NCBI GenBank assembly: GCA_040752675.1
Contig: JBFMGF010000057.1
Coordinates: forward strand, 22,104-55,696
Direction of reading: 5' to 3'
DNA from: Acidobacteriota bacterium
GTDB taxonomy: Bacteria > Acidobacteriota > Polarisedimenticolia > JBFMGF01
DNA: 33,593 bases
Shown here: piece by piece, positions 6,624 to 14,981 of the stretch
Position numbering within the stretch: position 1 is the first letter of the stretch
Layout: each line of letters opens with the position of its first letter
Program-made: the position numbers and the translations under genes
The notes under the pieces: generated by a model
The model's input: the letters and a program-made list of their open reading frames with translations, nothing else
What the model was told of the DNA's origin: nothing
Database searches by the model: none

Positions 6624-9600
6624 ATGGAAAGGATGCGTAGATTAGAGATCCTCGTTTGTACTGGCACAGCCTGTGTTTCAAAGGGTGCCTTTGAATTGTT
6701 AAAGATTTTTAAAGAAGAGATAAAGAAAAAAGAGCTGGGCAATGAAGCCATTATTGTTCCAACGGGGTGCAACAGTCTATGTGGAAAGAGTCCGTTAATC
6801 CTCATTGAACCTGATGGTATTTTTTATCATGGAGTGAAGGAACATGATGTCCCTCTCATCGTCGAGGAGCATCTATTGAAAGGAAGACCTGTAAAAAGGC
6901 TCATGTATACTCCTCGTCCAGAGGAAGTACCCATTGCCAGAATGAGCGATATTGATTTCTATAAAAATCAGCTTCTGATTGTTTCCAAAAATAGGGGACT
7001 CATCGATCCAGAAAAGATAGAAGAATATTTAGCTATGGATGGATACACAGCGCTTGAAAAGGCTCTTTTTCAAATGTCAGCCGATCAAATCATAGAGGAA
7101 GTCAAACAATCTGGACTCAGGGGAAGGGGTGGAGCAGGATTTCCCACCGGACTTAAGTGGGAAATAACGAGCAAGCAAATGGGAAATGAAAAGTATTTAA
7201 TTTGCAATGGAGACGAAGGGGATCCGGGGGCATTTATGGATCGTGCTATTCTTGAATCAGATCCCCATATGGTTCTGGAAGGGATGATTATTGGTGCCAA
7301 AGCTATCGGCGCAAGCCACGGCTTCTTCTATATCCGCGAAGAATATCCTTATGCCCTCAAGAGGGTCTACACAGCCATAAAGCAAGCTAGAGAGTATGGT
7401 TTTTTGGGGGAAAATATTTTTGGAACACCTTTTAGTTTTGATGTATCCGTGGTAAAAGGAGCGGGCGCATTTGTATGCGGTGAAGAAACGGCTTTAATAG
7501 CCTCTGTGGAGGGAAGACTTGGTGAACCGCGACATAAACCTCCTTTCCCTGCTGAGAAAGGAGTATGGGGCAAACCTACCTGTATCAATAATGTGGAAAC
7601 CTGGGCCAATATTCCAGCTATTATCAACAAAGGTTCGCAATGGTTTTCAAGCATCGGCACAGCAACAAGCAAAGGAACAAAAGTCTTTTCGGTCGCCGGG
7701 AAAATACGGGATTCAGGGCTCATTGAAGTGCCAATGGGGATCACACTGGGCCATATTATTTTTAATATTTGTGGCGGAATTCCTCAAGATAGAAAGTTTA
7801 AAGCAGTCCAGATTGGAGGACCCTCCGGTGGCTTCCTTCCAGCTAAGCTTCTTAATCTCCCCGTAGACTATGAAAGCCTCACTGAAGCGGGGGCCATCAT
7901 GGGCTCTGGGGGACTTATTGTTATGGATGAAAATACCTGCCTCATTGATGTTGTTCGCTATTTCCTTTCTTTCCTGAAGGATGAATCCTGTGGAAAATGC
8001 ACACCATGCAGAGAAGGAACTGTAAGATTATTTGAAATCATAACAAGAATAGCCGAAGGCAAAGGAACGATGGAAGATTTAGATCTCCTTGAAGAGCTTG
8101 GCATATATATAAAGAATTCAGCTTCCTGTGGCTTAGGAACATCTGTCCCTAATACCATACTGACCACCATTCGTTACTTTAGAGACGAGTATGAATCTCA
8201 CATCAAGGATAAACGTTGCCCTGCATCCATATGCAAAGAGCTAAGCATGCCTCCCTGCATGGAAATCTGTCCAATTGATACACAGGCTCCAGCCTATATT
8301 GCCTATATTGCCCAAGGGGAATTAAGAGAGGCTTTTCATAGCATCGCTAGAGATAATCCACTTTCTACAGTCTGCGCTAAGGTGTGCAACCAGCCCTGCG
8401 AGATTAGATGTCGCTGCGGGGAAGCGGGCGAGCCTATTAGCATTCGAAATCTAAAAAGATTTGCTCTTGAATATGGATTCTCTCAAGGATGGAAACTTCC
8501 CACATTTAAGAATCCTAAGAAATATGAAAAAGTTGCCATTGTGGGAGCGGGCCCAGCAGGTCTTATGTGCGGATGGGAACTCGCGAAGTTAGGGTATCAA
8601 CCTACCATTTTCGAAGCAGAGCCAAAAGCTGGTGGAATGCTTACTCTGACTATTCCTGAATTCCGGTTGCCAAAAGTAGATGTGGATCGAGAGATAGACA
8701 CTATAAAGAGATGTGGTGTGGAGATCAAAACAGGAATAAAAGTGGGGAAAGATATCACTCTGGATCAGATCTTCAAGCAAGGGTATAAGGCCATTTTCTT
8801 GGCCACCGGAGCTCATAAGAATGTAGAGTTGGGCATTCCTGGAGAAAATGTGAGGGGGGTTATCGATCCCATTGATTTCTTGAAATGTGTTAAAAGAGGA
8901 GAGAGAGTAAGGATAGGCAAGAAAGTAGTAGTTGTTGGAGGTGGAAACACAGCCATTGATGTAGCGAGAACCGCCATCCGGTTAGAATCTGATGTAACGA
9001 TTCTATATAGAAGGACGCGAACGGAAATGCCTGCCAATGTGGAAGAAATTATTGAAGCATTAGAAGAGGGAGTCAAAATAGAGTTTTTGGTTGCGCCTAA
9101 GGAAGTTCTTTCCGAAAACGGTGTCGTTAAAGCTCTCAAATGCGTGAGGATGATATTAGGAGAATTTGACAACGATGCCAGAAGAAAACCTATAGAGAAA
9201 ACAGGTAGTGAATTCCTTCTTGAAGTTGATACGCTCATTCCAGCCATTGGCCAAAAGCCCGACCTCCAACTTATTAAAGATGACTATACGGTTGAGCTCA
9301 GCAAATGGAACACCATTGTTGTGGATCCAAAAACAATGAGGACGAGCAGAGAAAATATTTTTGCTGGCGGTGATGTTGTCACTGGCCCTTGGACGGTCAT
9401 AGCAGCAATAGGTGCTGGAAAAAGAGCAGCCAGGTCTATGCATGGATCCTTACGAAACTTCAAAGATGTCAAGGAGTGGATGCCAGAAGTAAAGCCTATC
9501 TATGTTAAGCCTCTGGAAGTTTCAGAAGAAGAACTGGAAAAAATTATTGAAGGAAGAAGACCATCATTAAGTTATATCGCTTCTCATGAACGAAAGAGCA

Positions 9601-9707
9601 ATTTTAAAGAAGTCTCTTCGGGATTGAGTAAGGAATTGGCCATTCAGGAAGCCAAGAGATGCCTGAGATGTGATTTAGAAAGGGTGAAAGAGGAGGTGCT
9701 TGTATGA
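6624..9707 (+). CDS. nuoF: NuoF-NfnB/GltD fusion: NADH-binding flavoprotein joined to an FAD NAD(P)H oxidoreductase
   Basis: A 1027-residue fusion. Residues 1-95 are a thioredoxin-like 2Fe-2S domain (C12, C17, C49, C53). About 140-530 are NuoF: the FMN/NADH site [13 protein letters not shown] (about 163-175), ICNGDEGDPGAFMDR, an SLBB segment and the 4Fe-4S motif SCGKCTPCREG with a fourth Cys in SCGLG near 501. About 535-1027 resemble GltD/NfnB: Cys-rich PPCMEICPIDTQ and CAKVCNQPCEIRCRC motifs, Rossmann FAD motif VGAGPAG near 640, NAD(P)H motif VGGGNTAIDVA near 770 and FAD closing motif FAGGDVVTGPWT near 915. It thus holds FMN, FAD and several Fe-S clusters. NuoF domains oxidise NADH; NfnB-like domains exchange NADPH and bifurcate with ferredoxin. 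ATG 6624 follows AGGAGGAGAAAGC. The stop overlaps the next start (ATGA). Two nucleotide sites suggest a branch point between NADH and NADPH, but the specificity cannot be read from sequence alone. Confidence 0.92.
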   Translation: MERMRRLEILVCTGTACVSKGAFELLKIFKEEIKKKELGNEAIIVPTGCNSLCGKSPLILIEPDGIFYHGVKEHDVPLIVEEHLLKGRPVKRLMYTPRPEEVPIARMSDIDFYKNQLLIVSKNRGLIDPEKIEEYLAMDGYTALEKALFQMSADQIIEEVKQSGLRGRGGAGFPTGLKWEITSKQMGNEKYLICNGDEGDPGAFMDRAILESDPHMVLEGMIIGAKAIGASHGFFYIREEYPYALKRVYTAIKQAREYGFLGENIFGTPFSFDVSVVKGAGAFVCGEETALIASVEGRLGEPRHKPPFPAEKGVWGKPTCINNVETWANIPAIINKGSQWFSSIGTATSKGTKVFSVAGKIRDSGLIEVPMGITLGHIIFNICGGIPQDRKFKAVQIGGPSGGFLPAKLLNLPVDYESLTEAGAIMGSGGLIVMDENTCLIDVVRYFLSFLKDESCGKCTPCREGTVRLFEIITRIAEGKGTMEDLDLLEELGIYIKNSASCGLGTSVPNTILTTIRYFRDEYESHIKDKRCPASICKELSMPPCMEICPIDTQAPAYIAYIAQGELREAFHSIARDNPLSTVCAKVCNQPCEIRCRCGEAGEPISIRNLKRFALEYGFSQGWKLPTFKNPKKYEKVAIVGAGPAGLMCGWELAKLGYQPTIFEAEPKAGGMLTLTIPEFRLPKVDVDREIDTIKRCGVEIKTGIKVGKDITLDQIFKQGYKAIFLATGAHKNVELGIPGENVRGVIDPIDFLKCVKRGERVRIGKKVVVVGGGNTAIDVARTAIRLESDVTILYRRTRTEMPANVEEIIEALEEGVKIEFLVAPKEVLSENGVVKALKCVRMILGEFDNDARRKPIEKTGSEFLLEVDTLIPAIGQKPDLQLIKDDYTVELSKWNTIVVDPKTMRTSRENIFAGGDVVTGPWTVIAAIGAGKRAARSMHGSLRNFKDVKEWMPEVKPIYVKPLEVSEEELEKIIEGRRPSLSYIASHERKSNFKEVSSGLSKELAIQEAKRCLRCDLERVKEEVLV

Positions 9708-11458
9708 TCACCATTGAAATCAATGGGAAAAAATTAGAAGTAGAAGAAGGCACAACGATCATTAAGGCCTGTGAGCAAGTAGGAATAACAATCCCCACGC
9801 TCTGTTATCATCCCCTTATTGAACCCTATGCAGCATGCCGAGTTTGCGTTGTGGAGGTTATACAGCTTGGAGTCCCTAAGATAATGACTTCCTGCAATAC
9901 ACTAGCAGAAAACAGAATGATTGTGAATACGGAATCGGAGGAAGTTTTAAAAACACGGAGGATGAATGTCGAATTACTTATGGCCCAAGCGCCTGCAGCA
10001 GAACCTGTTCAAAAACTCGCCAGAGACCTTGGAATAGAGAGAACGAGATTTTCGATCAGGAAACCGGATGAGAAATGCATCCTCTGCGGACTCTGCGTGA
10101 GGGCTTGCGAACAGATTGTCGGGGCGAATATCCTGGGCTTTAAATACAGAGGAGTGGAACGAGAAGTCACAACCGCCTTTGACGAGACCAGCGAGAAATG
10201 CATCGCCTGCGGTGCTTGCGCCTACTTCTGTCCCACTGAGGCGATTATGATGAAGGATCTCTTTGATCGCAAGATCATCCACGATGAGCTTTATCTCGGG
10301 CCGGCCAAAGCGATCAGGGTGCCCACCATGGCTCCGATTCCCAATGTTCCCATCATTGATAAAGACAATTGCATCCATTTCAAGACAGGGGAATGCAAGA
10401 TCTGTGAAAGGGTCTGTGAGCCTGAGGCGGTCAATTATGAGATGTTGGAAGAGGAGGTCGAGCTGCAGGTTGGAACCATCATTCTCGCGACAGGATATGA
10501 ACTCTACGATTGTAAGAAGATTCCGCAATACGGGTATGGGAATCTTCCCAATGTCATCACGAGTCTGGAGTTTGAGCATCTCTGCCATGCCAGCGGACCA
10601 ACAGGAGGGCAAATTCTCCTGGAGAGTGGCGAGGAACCTCAGAACATAGGAATCATTCATTGCGTCGGAAGCCGCGATAAGAAGTTCATGGAATACTGCT
10701 CGAAGATATGCTGTATGTATGCTCTAAAATTCTCGCATCTCGTTCATGAGAAGACAAAGGCCCATGTCTATGACTTTTACATTGACATGAGATCAGGGGG
10801 GAAGGGGTACGAGGATTTTTACAGAAGGATGCTGGAGGAAGGAGTCACCTTTATAAGGGGCCGGGCAGCGGAAGTGAGTAATGTTGCTTTCTCACCTGAA
10901 GAAGAGACGAAGTTAATCATTAGATGTGAGGATACCCTTGCTGGCGTGATACGCAGAATTCCCGTTGACATGGTTATTCTCTGCCCGGCCATCGTTGCCA
11001 AGAAAGATGCCCAGGAAGTGGCAAAAATATTCGGTCTGGGTTGTGGGAATGATGGATTTTTCAGGGAACAGCATCCCAAGCTGGGGCCTGTTTCCACACT
11101 CACAGATGGTCTCTTCATTGCAGGGGCCTGCCAGGGGCCGAAGGACATTCCGGAGAGCATCGCCCAGGGTGCAGGAGCGGCTGCTGCAGCCCTCTCGCTT
11201 GGGGAGGAGATGGTTCTGGAGCCAATCTATGCGGTTGTTGATGAAGAGCTCTGCTCGGGATGCAAGGTCTGCATCGGGCTCTGCCCCTACGACGCCATCA
11301 CCTTTGACAAGGAGAAGAAGGTGAGCAAGGTCAACGAAATGCTCTGCAAGGGATGCGGTGTCTGTGTGGCCGCCTGCGGGTCTGGTGCCAACTATCAGAA
11401 GAATTTCCGCGACCAGCAGATTTTCGCCGAAATCGATGGCACCATGATCAGTCTTTAA
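9704..11458 (+). CDS. hdrA: NuoG N-terminal ferredoxin fused to HdrA C-terminal half
   Basis: A 584-residue fusion. Residues 1-75 are a NuoG/HydA-type 2Fe-2S domain (CYHPLIEPYAACRVC, TSCNT). About 125-180 carry two 4Fe-4S motifs, CILCGLCVRAC and CIACGACAYFC, as in NuoG and hydrogenase N-termini. From about 195 it is HdrA: CIHFKTGECKICERVC (about 223-238), GTIILATGYELYD, the CVGSRDKKFMEYCSKICC block, the FAD closing segment DGLFIAGACQGPKDIPES, and the C-terminal clusters CSGCKVCIGLC and CKGCGVCVAAC. The first HdrA Rossmann motif GxGxxG is absent, so it needs the separate half at 2338-3192. The first part, to about 10060, is AT-rich like nuoF and the rest is GC-richer (36 G/C in 60 at 10081-10140). 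It should wire NADH-derived electrons into HdrA. Confidence 0.9.
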   Translation: MITIEINGKKLEVEEGTTIIKACEQVGITIPTLCYHPLIEPYAACRVCVVEVIQLGVPKIMTSCNTLAENRMIVNTESEEVLKTRRMNVELLMAQAPAAEPVQKLARDLGIERTRFSIRKPDEKCILCGLCVRACEQIVGANILGFKYRGVEREVTTAFDETSEKCIACGACAYFCPTEAIMMKDLFDRKIIHDELYLGPAKAIRVPTMAPIPNVPIIDKDNCIHFKTGECKICERVCEPEAVNYEMLEEEVELQVGTIILATGYELYDCKKIPQYGYGNLPNVITSLEFEHLCHASGPTGGQILLESGEEPQNIGIIHCVGSRDKKFMEYCSKICCMYALKFSHLVHEKTKAHVYDFYIDMRSGGKGYEDFYRRMLEEGVTFIRGRAAEVSNVAFSPEEETKLIIRCEDTLAGVIRRIPVDMVILCPAIVAKKDAQEVAKIFGLGCGNDGFFREQHPKLGPVSTLTDGLFIAGACQGPKDIPESIAQGAGAAAAALSLGEEMVLEPIYAVVDEELCSGCKVCIGLCPYDAITFDKEKKVSKVNEMLCKGCGVCVAACGSGANYQKNFRDQQIFAEIDGTMISL

Positions 11459-11551
11459 CAAATTCTGGAATAAGAAAGATGAATCGCACGGTGAGCAAAG
11501 TAAACCAGATGACTGCGAGAACTTATACAGGAAGAGAAGAGAGGAGGATTT

Positions 11552-11977
11552 ATGCAAACCAAGGAGTTTGAGCCAAGGTTGCTTGGCTTTCTGTGCCGCT
11601 GGTGCTCCTATCAGGGAGCCGACCTGGCCGGCACGAGCCGATTGAAATTCTCGCCCAATCTCGTTCCTATCAAAGTGATGTGTTCGGGACGCGTCGATCC
11701 TACCTTTGTTCTGGCTGCCTTCCGCTCGGGAGCCGATGGAGTGGCCATCTTCGGATGCCATCCCGGAGATTGCCACTACCAGGAAGGAAACTACAAAGCC
11801 CTGAGACGATACACCCTTCTCTCAAAAGTGCTGGAACAGTATGGGATAGAGAAGGAGAGATTCCGGTTGGAATGGGTCTCTGCAGCAGAGGGAGCGAAAT
11901 TTGCGAAATGCGTCGATGATTTCGTTGATAAGGTCAAGCGGCTTGGCCCGCTGAAAATGACGGAGAAGGAGGAATAG
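11552..11977 (+). CDS. mvhD: MvhD-type [2Fe-2S] subunit linking hydrogenase to HdrA
   Basis: MvhD (FrhD/VhuD family) passes electrons from F420-non-reducing hydrogenase to HdrA. The 141-residue protein shows FLCRWCSYQGADLAG, VMCSGRVDPTF and the signature IFGCHPGDCHYQEGN. Cysteine, not selenocysteine, is present at the CHPGDC position that is Sec in some homologues. Length is typical. ATG 11552 follows GAGGAGGATTT. The 93 bases before it hold no supported gene. Placing this gene directly after the HdrA C-terminal half and before mvhG matches the physical order of the HdrA-MvhD contact in methanogen complexes, supporting assembly of a hydrogenase-Hdr complex. Confidence 0.93.
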   Translation: MQTKEFEPRLLGFLCRWCSYQGADLAGTSRLKFSPNLVPIKVMCSGRVDPTFVLAAFRSGADGVAIFGCHPGDCHYQEGNYKALRRYTLLSKVLEQYGIEKERFRLEWVSAAEGAKFAKCVDDFVDKVKRLGPLKMTEKEE

Positions 11978-11979
11978 GT

Positions 11980-12942
11980 ATGGCAAAACCAAAAGTGGCC
12001 TTTTACTGGTGCGCCTCATGCGGAGGTTGTGAAGAAGCTGTCGTTGACCTTGCAGAAGATATTCTCAAGGTGGTCGAGGCTGTTGATATCGTTTTCTGGC
12101 CCGTTGCCCTTGATTTCAAGAAGAAAGATCTGGAAGAATTGCCGGATGGCTCTATCGCCGTTGCCTTCATCAATGGTGCCATCAGGACATCGGAGCATGA
12201 GGAGATGGCCAAACTGCTCAGGAGGAAGGCAGGTCTCGTCGTTGCCTTTGGAAGCTGCGCTCATCTTGGTGGTATTCCCGGCCTGACCAATTTCTATCCT
12301 CGTGAAGAGACGCTGAAAAGGGTCTATCTCCTTTCCCCATCAACCAACAACGGGGAGGGAATCTTCCCGAAGACAGAGTTTGATCTCCCTGAAGGGAAGG
12401 TTACGCTTCCTGAGTTCTGGGACAGGGCCTATGCTCTCGATCAGATCATTGATGTGGATTACTACCTTCCCGGATGTTCCGTCCCTAAGGACCTCATTGT
12501 GAATGCTGTCATGGCCATTCTTGAAGGAAAACTTCCTCCAAAAGGAGCCGTTCTTTCACCCAATAAGGCGCTGTGTGATTCGTGCAAGAGGAACGAGACG
12601 AAACCGGAGAAACTCAAGATTGATAAGATCAGGCGTGTCTGGGAGTTTGAATACGATCCGGAAAAATGTTTCCTCGAGCAGGGGATCATCTGCATGGGTC
12701 CTGCCACACGCGGTGGGTGTGGGGAGCGTTGCATCGAGGGGAATTTCCCCTGTCGAGGATGTTTCGGTCCAACAGACCAGGTGAGGGATCAGGGAGCCAA
12801 GATGCTCTCGGCTCTCGCTTCCCTCATCGATACAAATGATGAGAACCAGATCAAGGCCATCATGGATTCGATCGTTGATCCTGCCGGAACGTTTTACAGA
12901 TTCGGTCTCCCGAAGGCCATTCTGGACAGGAGGATTCATTGA
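11980..12942 (+). CDS. mvhG: MvhG-type [NiFe]-hydrogenase small subunit (group 3)
   Basis: The small subunit carries the Fe-S relay from the NiFe site. The 320-residue protein starts with VAFYWCASCGGCEEAVVDL, the proximal-cluster CxxC motif, followed by VAFGSCAHLGGIPG, DYYLPGCSVPKDLI and a C-terminal Cys-rich part (CDSCKRNE, CFLEQGIICMGPATRGGCGERC, CRGCFGPTDQVRDQG) for the other clusters. There is no twin-arginine signal, so the enzyme is cytoplasmic as in group 3c Mvh enzymes. ATG 11980 lies 2 bases after mvhD, with GGAGGAATAGGT as ribosome binding site. The protein is longer than the shortest small subunits, with an insertion around residues 110-160. It forms the heterodimer with the large subunit directly downstream. 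Confidence 0.93.
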   Translation: MAKPKVAFYWCASCGGCEEAVVDLAEDILKVVEAVDIVFWPVALDFKKKDLEELPDGSIAVAFINGAIRTSEHEEMAKLLRRKAGLVVAFGSCAHLGGIPGLTNFYPREETLKRVYLLSPSTNNGEGIFPKTEFDLPEGKVTLPEFWDRAYALDQIIDVDYYLPGCSVPKDLIVNAVMAILEGKLPPKGAVLSPNKALCDSCKRNETKPEKLKIDKIRRVWEFEYDPEKCFLEQGIICMGPATRGGCGERCIEGNFPCRGCFGPTDQVRDQGAKMLSALASLIDTNDENQIKAIMDSIVDPAGTFYRFGLPKAILDRRIH

Positions 12943-12961
12943 AAGGATAAAGGAGAAGAAC

Positions 12962-14425
12962 ATGGAAAAGAGAATCACCATAGACCCGATTACGAGACTG
13001 GAAGGGCATGGGAAGATTGAGATCTTTCTCGATGATCAGGGAAACGTGAAGAATGCCTACCTCCAGGTCCCGGAATTGAGGGGGTTTGAACAGTTCTCAA
13101 TCGGCAGACCCGCCGAGGAGATGCCACAGATCACTCCCCGCATATGTGGTGTCTGACCAACCGCCCACCATATGGCCGCGACGAAGGCGCTCGATGACCT
13201 CTTTCATGTCGAACCGACGCCAGCGGCCAGGAAGATCCGGGAGATCTTCTACAACATATTCATGTTAGAGGACCACACGCTCCATTTCTTCTTCCTTGGT
13301 GGTCCGGACTTCGTCGTTGGACCAACAGCGCCAAAAGCGGAGAGAAACATCCTAGGTGTTCTCGGGAAAGTGGGGCTGGAGATAGGTGGAAAGGTCATCA
13401 GAGTTAGGCGGGAATGCCGCGATTGGATGAATTACATCGGTGGGAAGGTCATCCATCCTGTCCTGGGCCTCCCCGGGGGTGTTGCCAAGCGAATCGGGGA
13501 AGACGAAAGACAGAAGATGATCGAGACGGCAAAATATAGTGTTGAATTCGCCCAGTTTGCCATGAGTATCTTCAACGATGTCGTTCTCAAGAATAAAGAG
13601 TATGTGGATGTTGTCCTGGGCGATATATACAAGATGAAAACTTACTACATGGGTTTGGTGGATCAGAACAACAAAGTCAACTTCTATGAGGGAGAGATCA
13701 GGGTCGTTTCCCCCGAAGGGATAGAGGTGGCGAGGTTCAAGCCCAGAAACTATCTGGAATATATCAGCGAGCATGTGGAACCCTGGACCTATATGAAATT
13801 CCCCTTTCTCAAGAAAGTTGGCTGGAAGGGGTTCATGGAAGGTACGGACAGCGGCATTTACAGAGTCGCTCCCCTGGCCAGGCTCAACGCCTCCGATGGA
13901 ATGGCAACTCCCATTGCCGATCAAGAGTATAAGAGGATGTTTGAAGTGCTTGGCGGGAAGCCAGCGCACCATACTCTGGCCTTTCACTGGGCGAGATTGA
14001 TCGAGACAATTTATGCAGCGGAGAGATTCTTGGAGCTGGCAAACGACCCAGAGATTTGCAGCAAGGAAATCCGAAACATTCCAACAGCCACACCGGATGA
14101 GGGAATCGGTATGGTGGAAGCTCCACGAGGGCTTCTCATCCATCACTACAAATCAGACCCGAGAGGAATCCTGACGGAAGCCAATCTCATCGTCGCCACG
14201 CAGCAGAATCTCTCGGCCATCACCATGTCCGTGAACAAGGCAGCCAAGGCGCTCATCAAGAATGGAAAAGTGGACGATGGTCTTCTCAACATGGTGGAGA
14301 TGGCATTCCGGCCCTACGATCCCTGCCATGGCTGTGGAACGCACACCCTTCCCGGTGAGATCCCCCTTGTCGTCAACATCTACGATGAGAATGGGAATCT
14401 GATAAGGAGGATCACAAGAGAATAG
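12962..14425 (+). CDS. mvhA: MvhA-type [NiFe(Se)]-hydrogenase large subunit with in-frame TGA (predicted Sec65)
   Basis: The large subunit holds the NiFe active site that splits or makes H2. The 487-residue product starts at ATG 12962 after AAGGAGAAGAAC: DPITRLEGHGKIEI, then the L1 motif RICGV-TGA-PTAHH (Cys62, TGA as residue 65), and near the C-terminus the L2-type motif YDPCHGCGTH (Cys455, Cys458). Reading TGA as selenocysteine restores RxCGxUxxxH and joins both parts in one frame with no shift. Ordinary annotation would split it into 12962-13156 and 13172-14425. The tail of about 29 residues beyond DPCHGCGTH suggests proteolytic maturation, and the protease gene follows. Canonical NiFeSe enzymes have Sec at the first Cys of DPCxxC, so this position, equivalent to the bridging Cys, is unusual. 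A TGC to TGA mutation or sequence error is the alternative. Confidence 0.88.
13154..13156 (+). other. Predicted selenocysteine codon (UGA) in hydrogenase large subunit
   Basis: TGA replaces a conserved Cys codon in RICGVC with intact reading on both sides. TGA is a normal stop elsewhere in this window (for example after hdrA-N and nuoF-nfnB), so a recoded genome is excluded. Downstream, GCC 13175-13177 can pair with GGC 13186-13188 around the loop GCGACGAA at the right distance for a bacterial SECIS, but this stem is short and not convincing by eye. No SelA, SelB, SelC or SelD gene is in the window. Confidence 0.7.
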
Positions 14426-14484
14426 CATTTAAGTGTCAAGGCTTACCGGGGAAAGTAATCAGTGCTGAGAATTAAATAAAGGTA

Positions 14485-14955
14485 ATGACTCTAAGTAGAA
14501 AAAAACTGCTTCTTGGGCTGGGGAATACCATCCTGAAGGATGATGGCGTAGGAATCTATGCTGTCAGGAAGATCAATGAAAGGCATCCTTGTAATGGGTG
14601 GGACATTGAAGAGAGTGCGCTCTCGGGAGGCAAGCTCTTCGACATCATCATCGATTACCATAAAATTCTCGTAGTCGATTCCATCTTTCAGGAAGACAGG
14701 AAACCAGGAGAAATCATGAGATTCGATCTGGAAGACCTTGAGACGCCTTTTGGTTCATCTCCCCATTACATGGGCCTTCCTCATATGCTGCATATAGCCA
14801 AACAATTGGATTGGAAGATGCCGCAGCAGATCAGAGTAGTAGCCATCAACGTAAAAGACCCTTACACTTTTCACGAGGGTTTGAGCCCGGAGATTGAGGA
14901 AGCCTTTCCCCGTTTCATCAGAGAGATCGAATATGAAATGATGAGCATTGATTGA
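14485..14955 (+). CDS. [NiFe]-hydrogenase maturation endopeptidase (HycI/HyaD/FrcD family)
   Basis: This protease removes the C-terminal tail of the hydrogenase large subunit after nickel insertion. The 156-residue product has LLGLGNTILKDDGVGIYAV at the N-terminus, with the metal-binding Asp in the DDG motif, then LVVDSIFQ with the second acidic ligand near residue 70 and a conserved His in the MGLPHMLHIAKQL segment near 95. Length and order match family M52. It starts 59 bases after mvhA, with AAAGG before ATG 14485, and its presence agrees with the C-terminal extension seen on the large subunit. Its substrate is almost surely that subunit. No other maturation genes (hypABCDEF) are in the window. 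Confidence 0.92.
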   Translation: MTLSRKKLLLGLGNTILKDDGVGIYAVRKINERHPCNGWDIEESALSGGKLFDIIIDYHKILVVDSIFQEDRKPGEIMRFDLEDLETPFGSSPHYMGLPHMLHIAKQLDWKMPQQIRVVAINVKDPYTFHEGLSPEIEEAFPRFIREIEYEMMSID

Positions 14956-14981
14956 GATCTCTGTCTTTGAAGGAATCTGCG

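Noticed and set aside
6624-9707. Two separate genes (nuoF and gltD) with a missed stop
   Set aside because: The frame is continuous with no internal stop or ribosome binding site near the domain junction at about 8220-8260.
11479-11571. Small frame of 30 residues before mvhD
   Set aside because: It overlaps the mvhD ribosome binding site and start, has no good binding site of its own and no recognisable motif.
13154-13171. Reading mvhA as two genes broken by a nonsense mutation
   Set aside because: The TGA replaces exactly a conserved active-site Cys with no other lesion in 1.4 kb and a matching maturation protease downstream; Sec is the simpler explanation, though mutation is not excluded.
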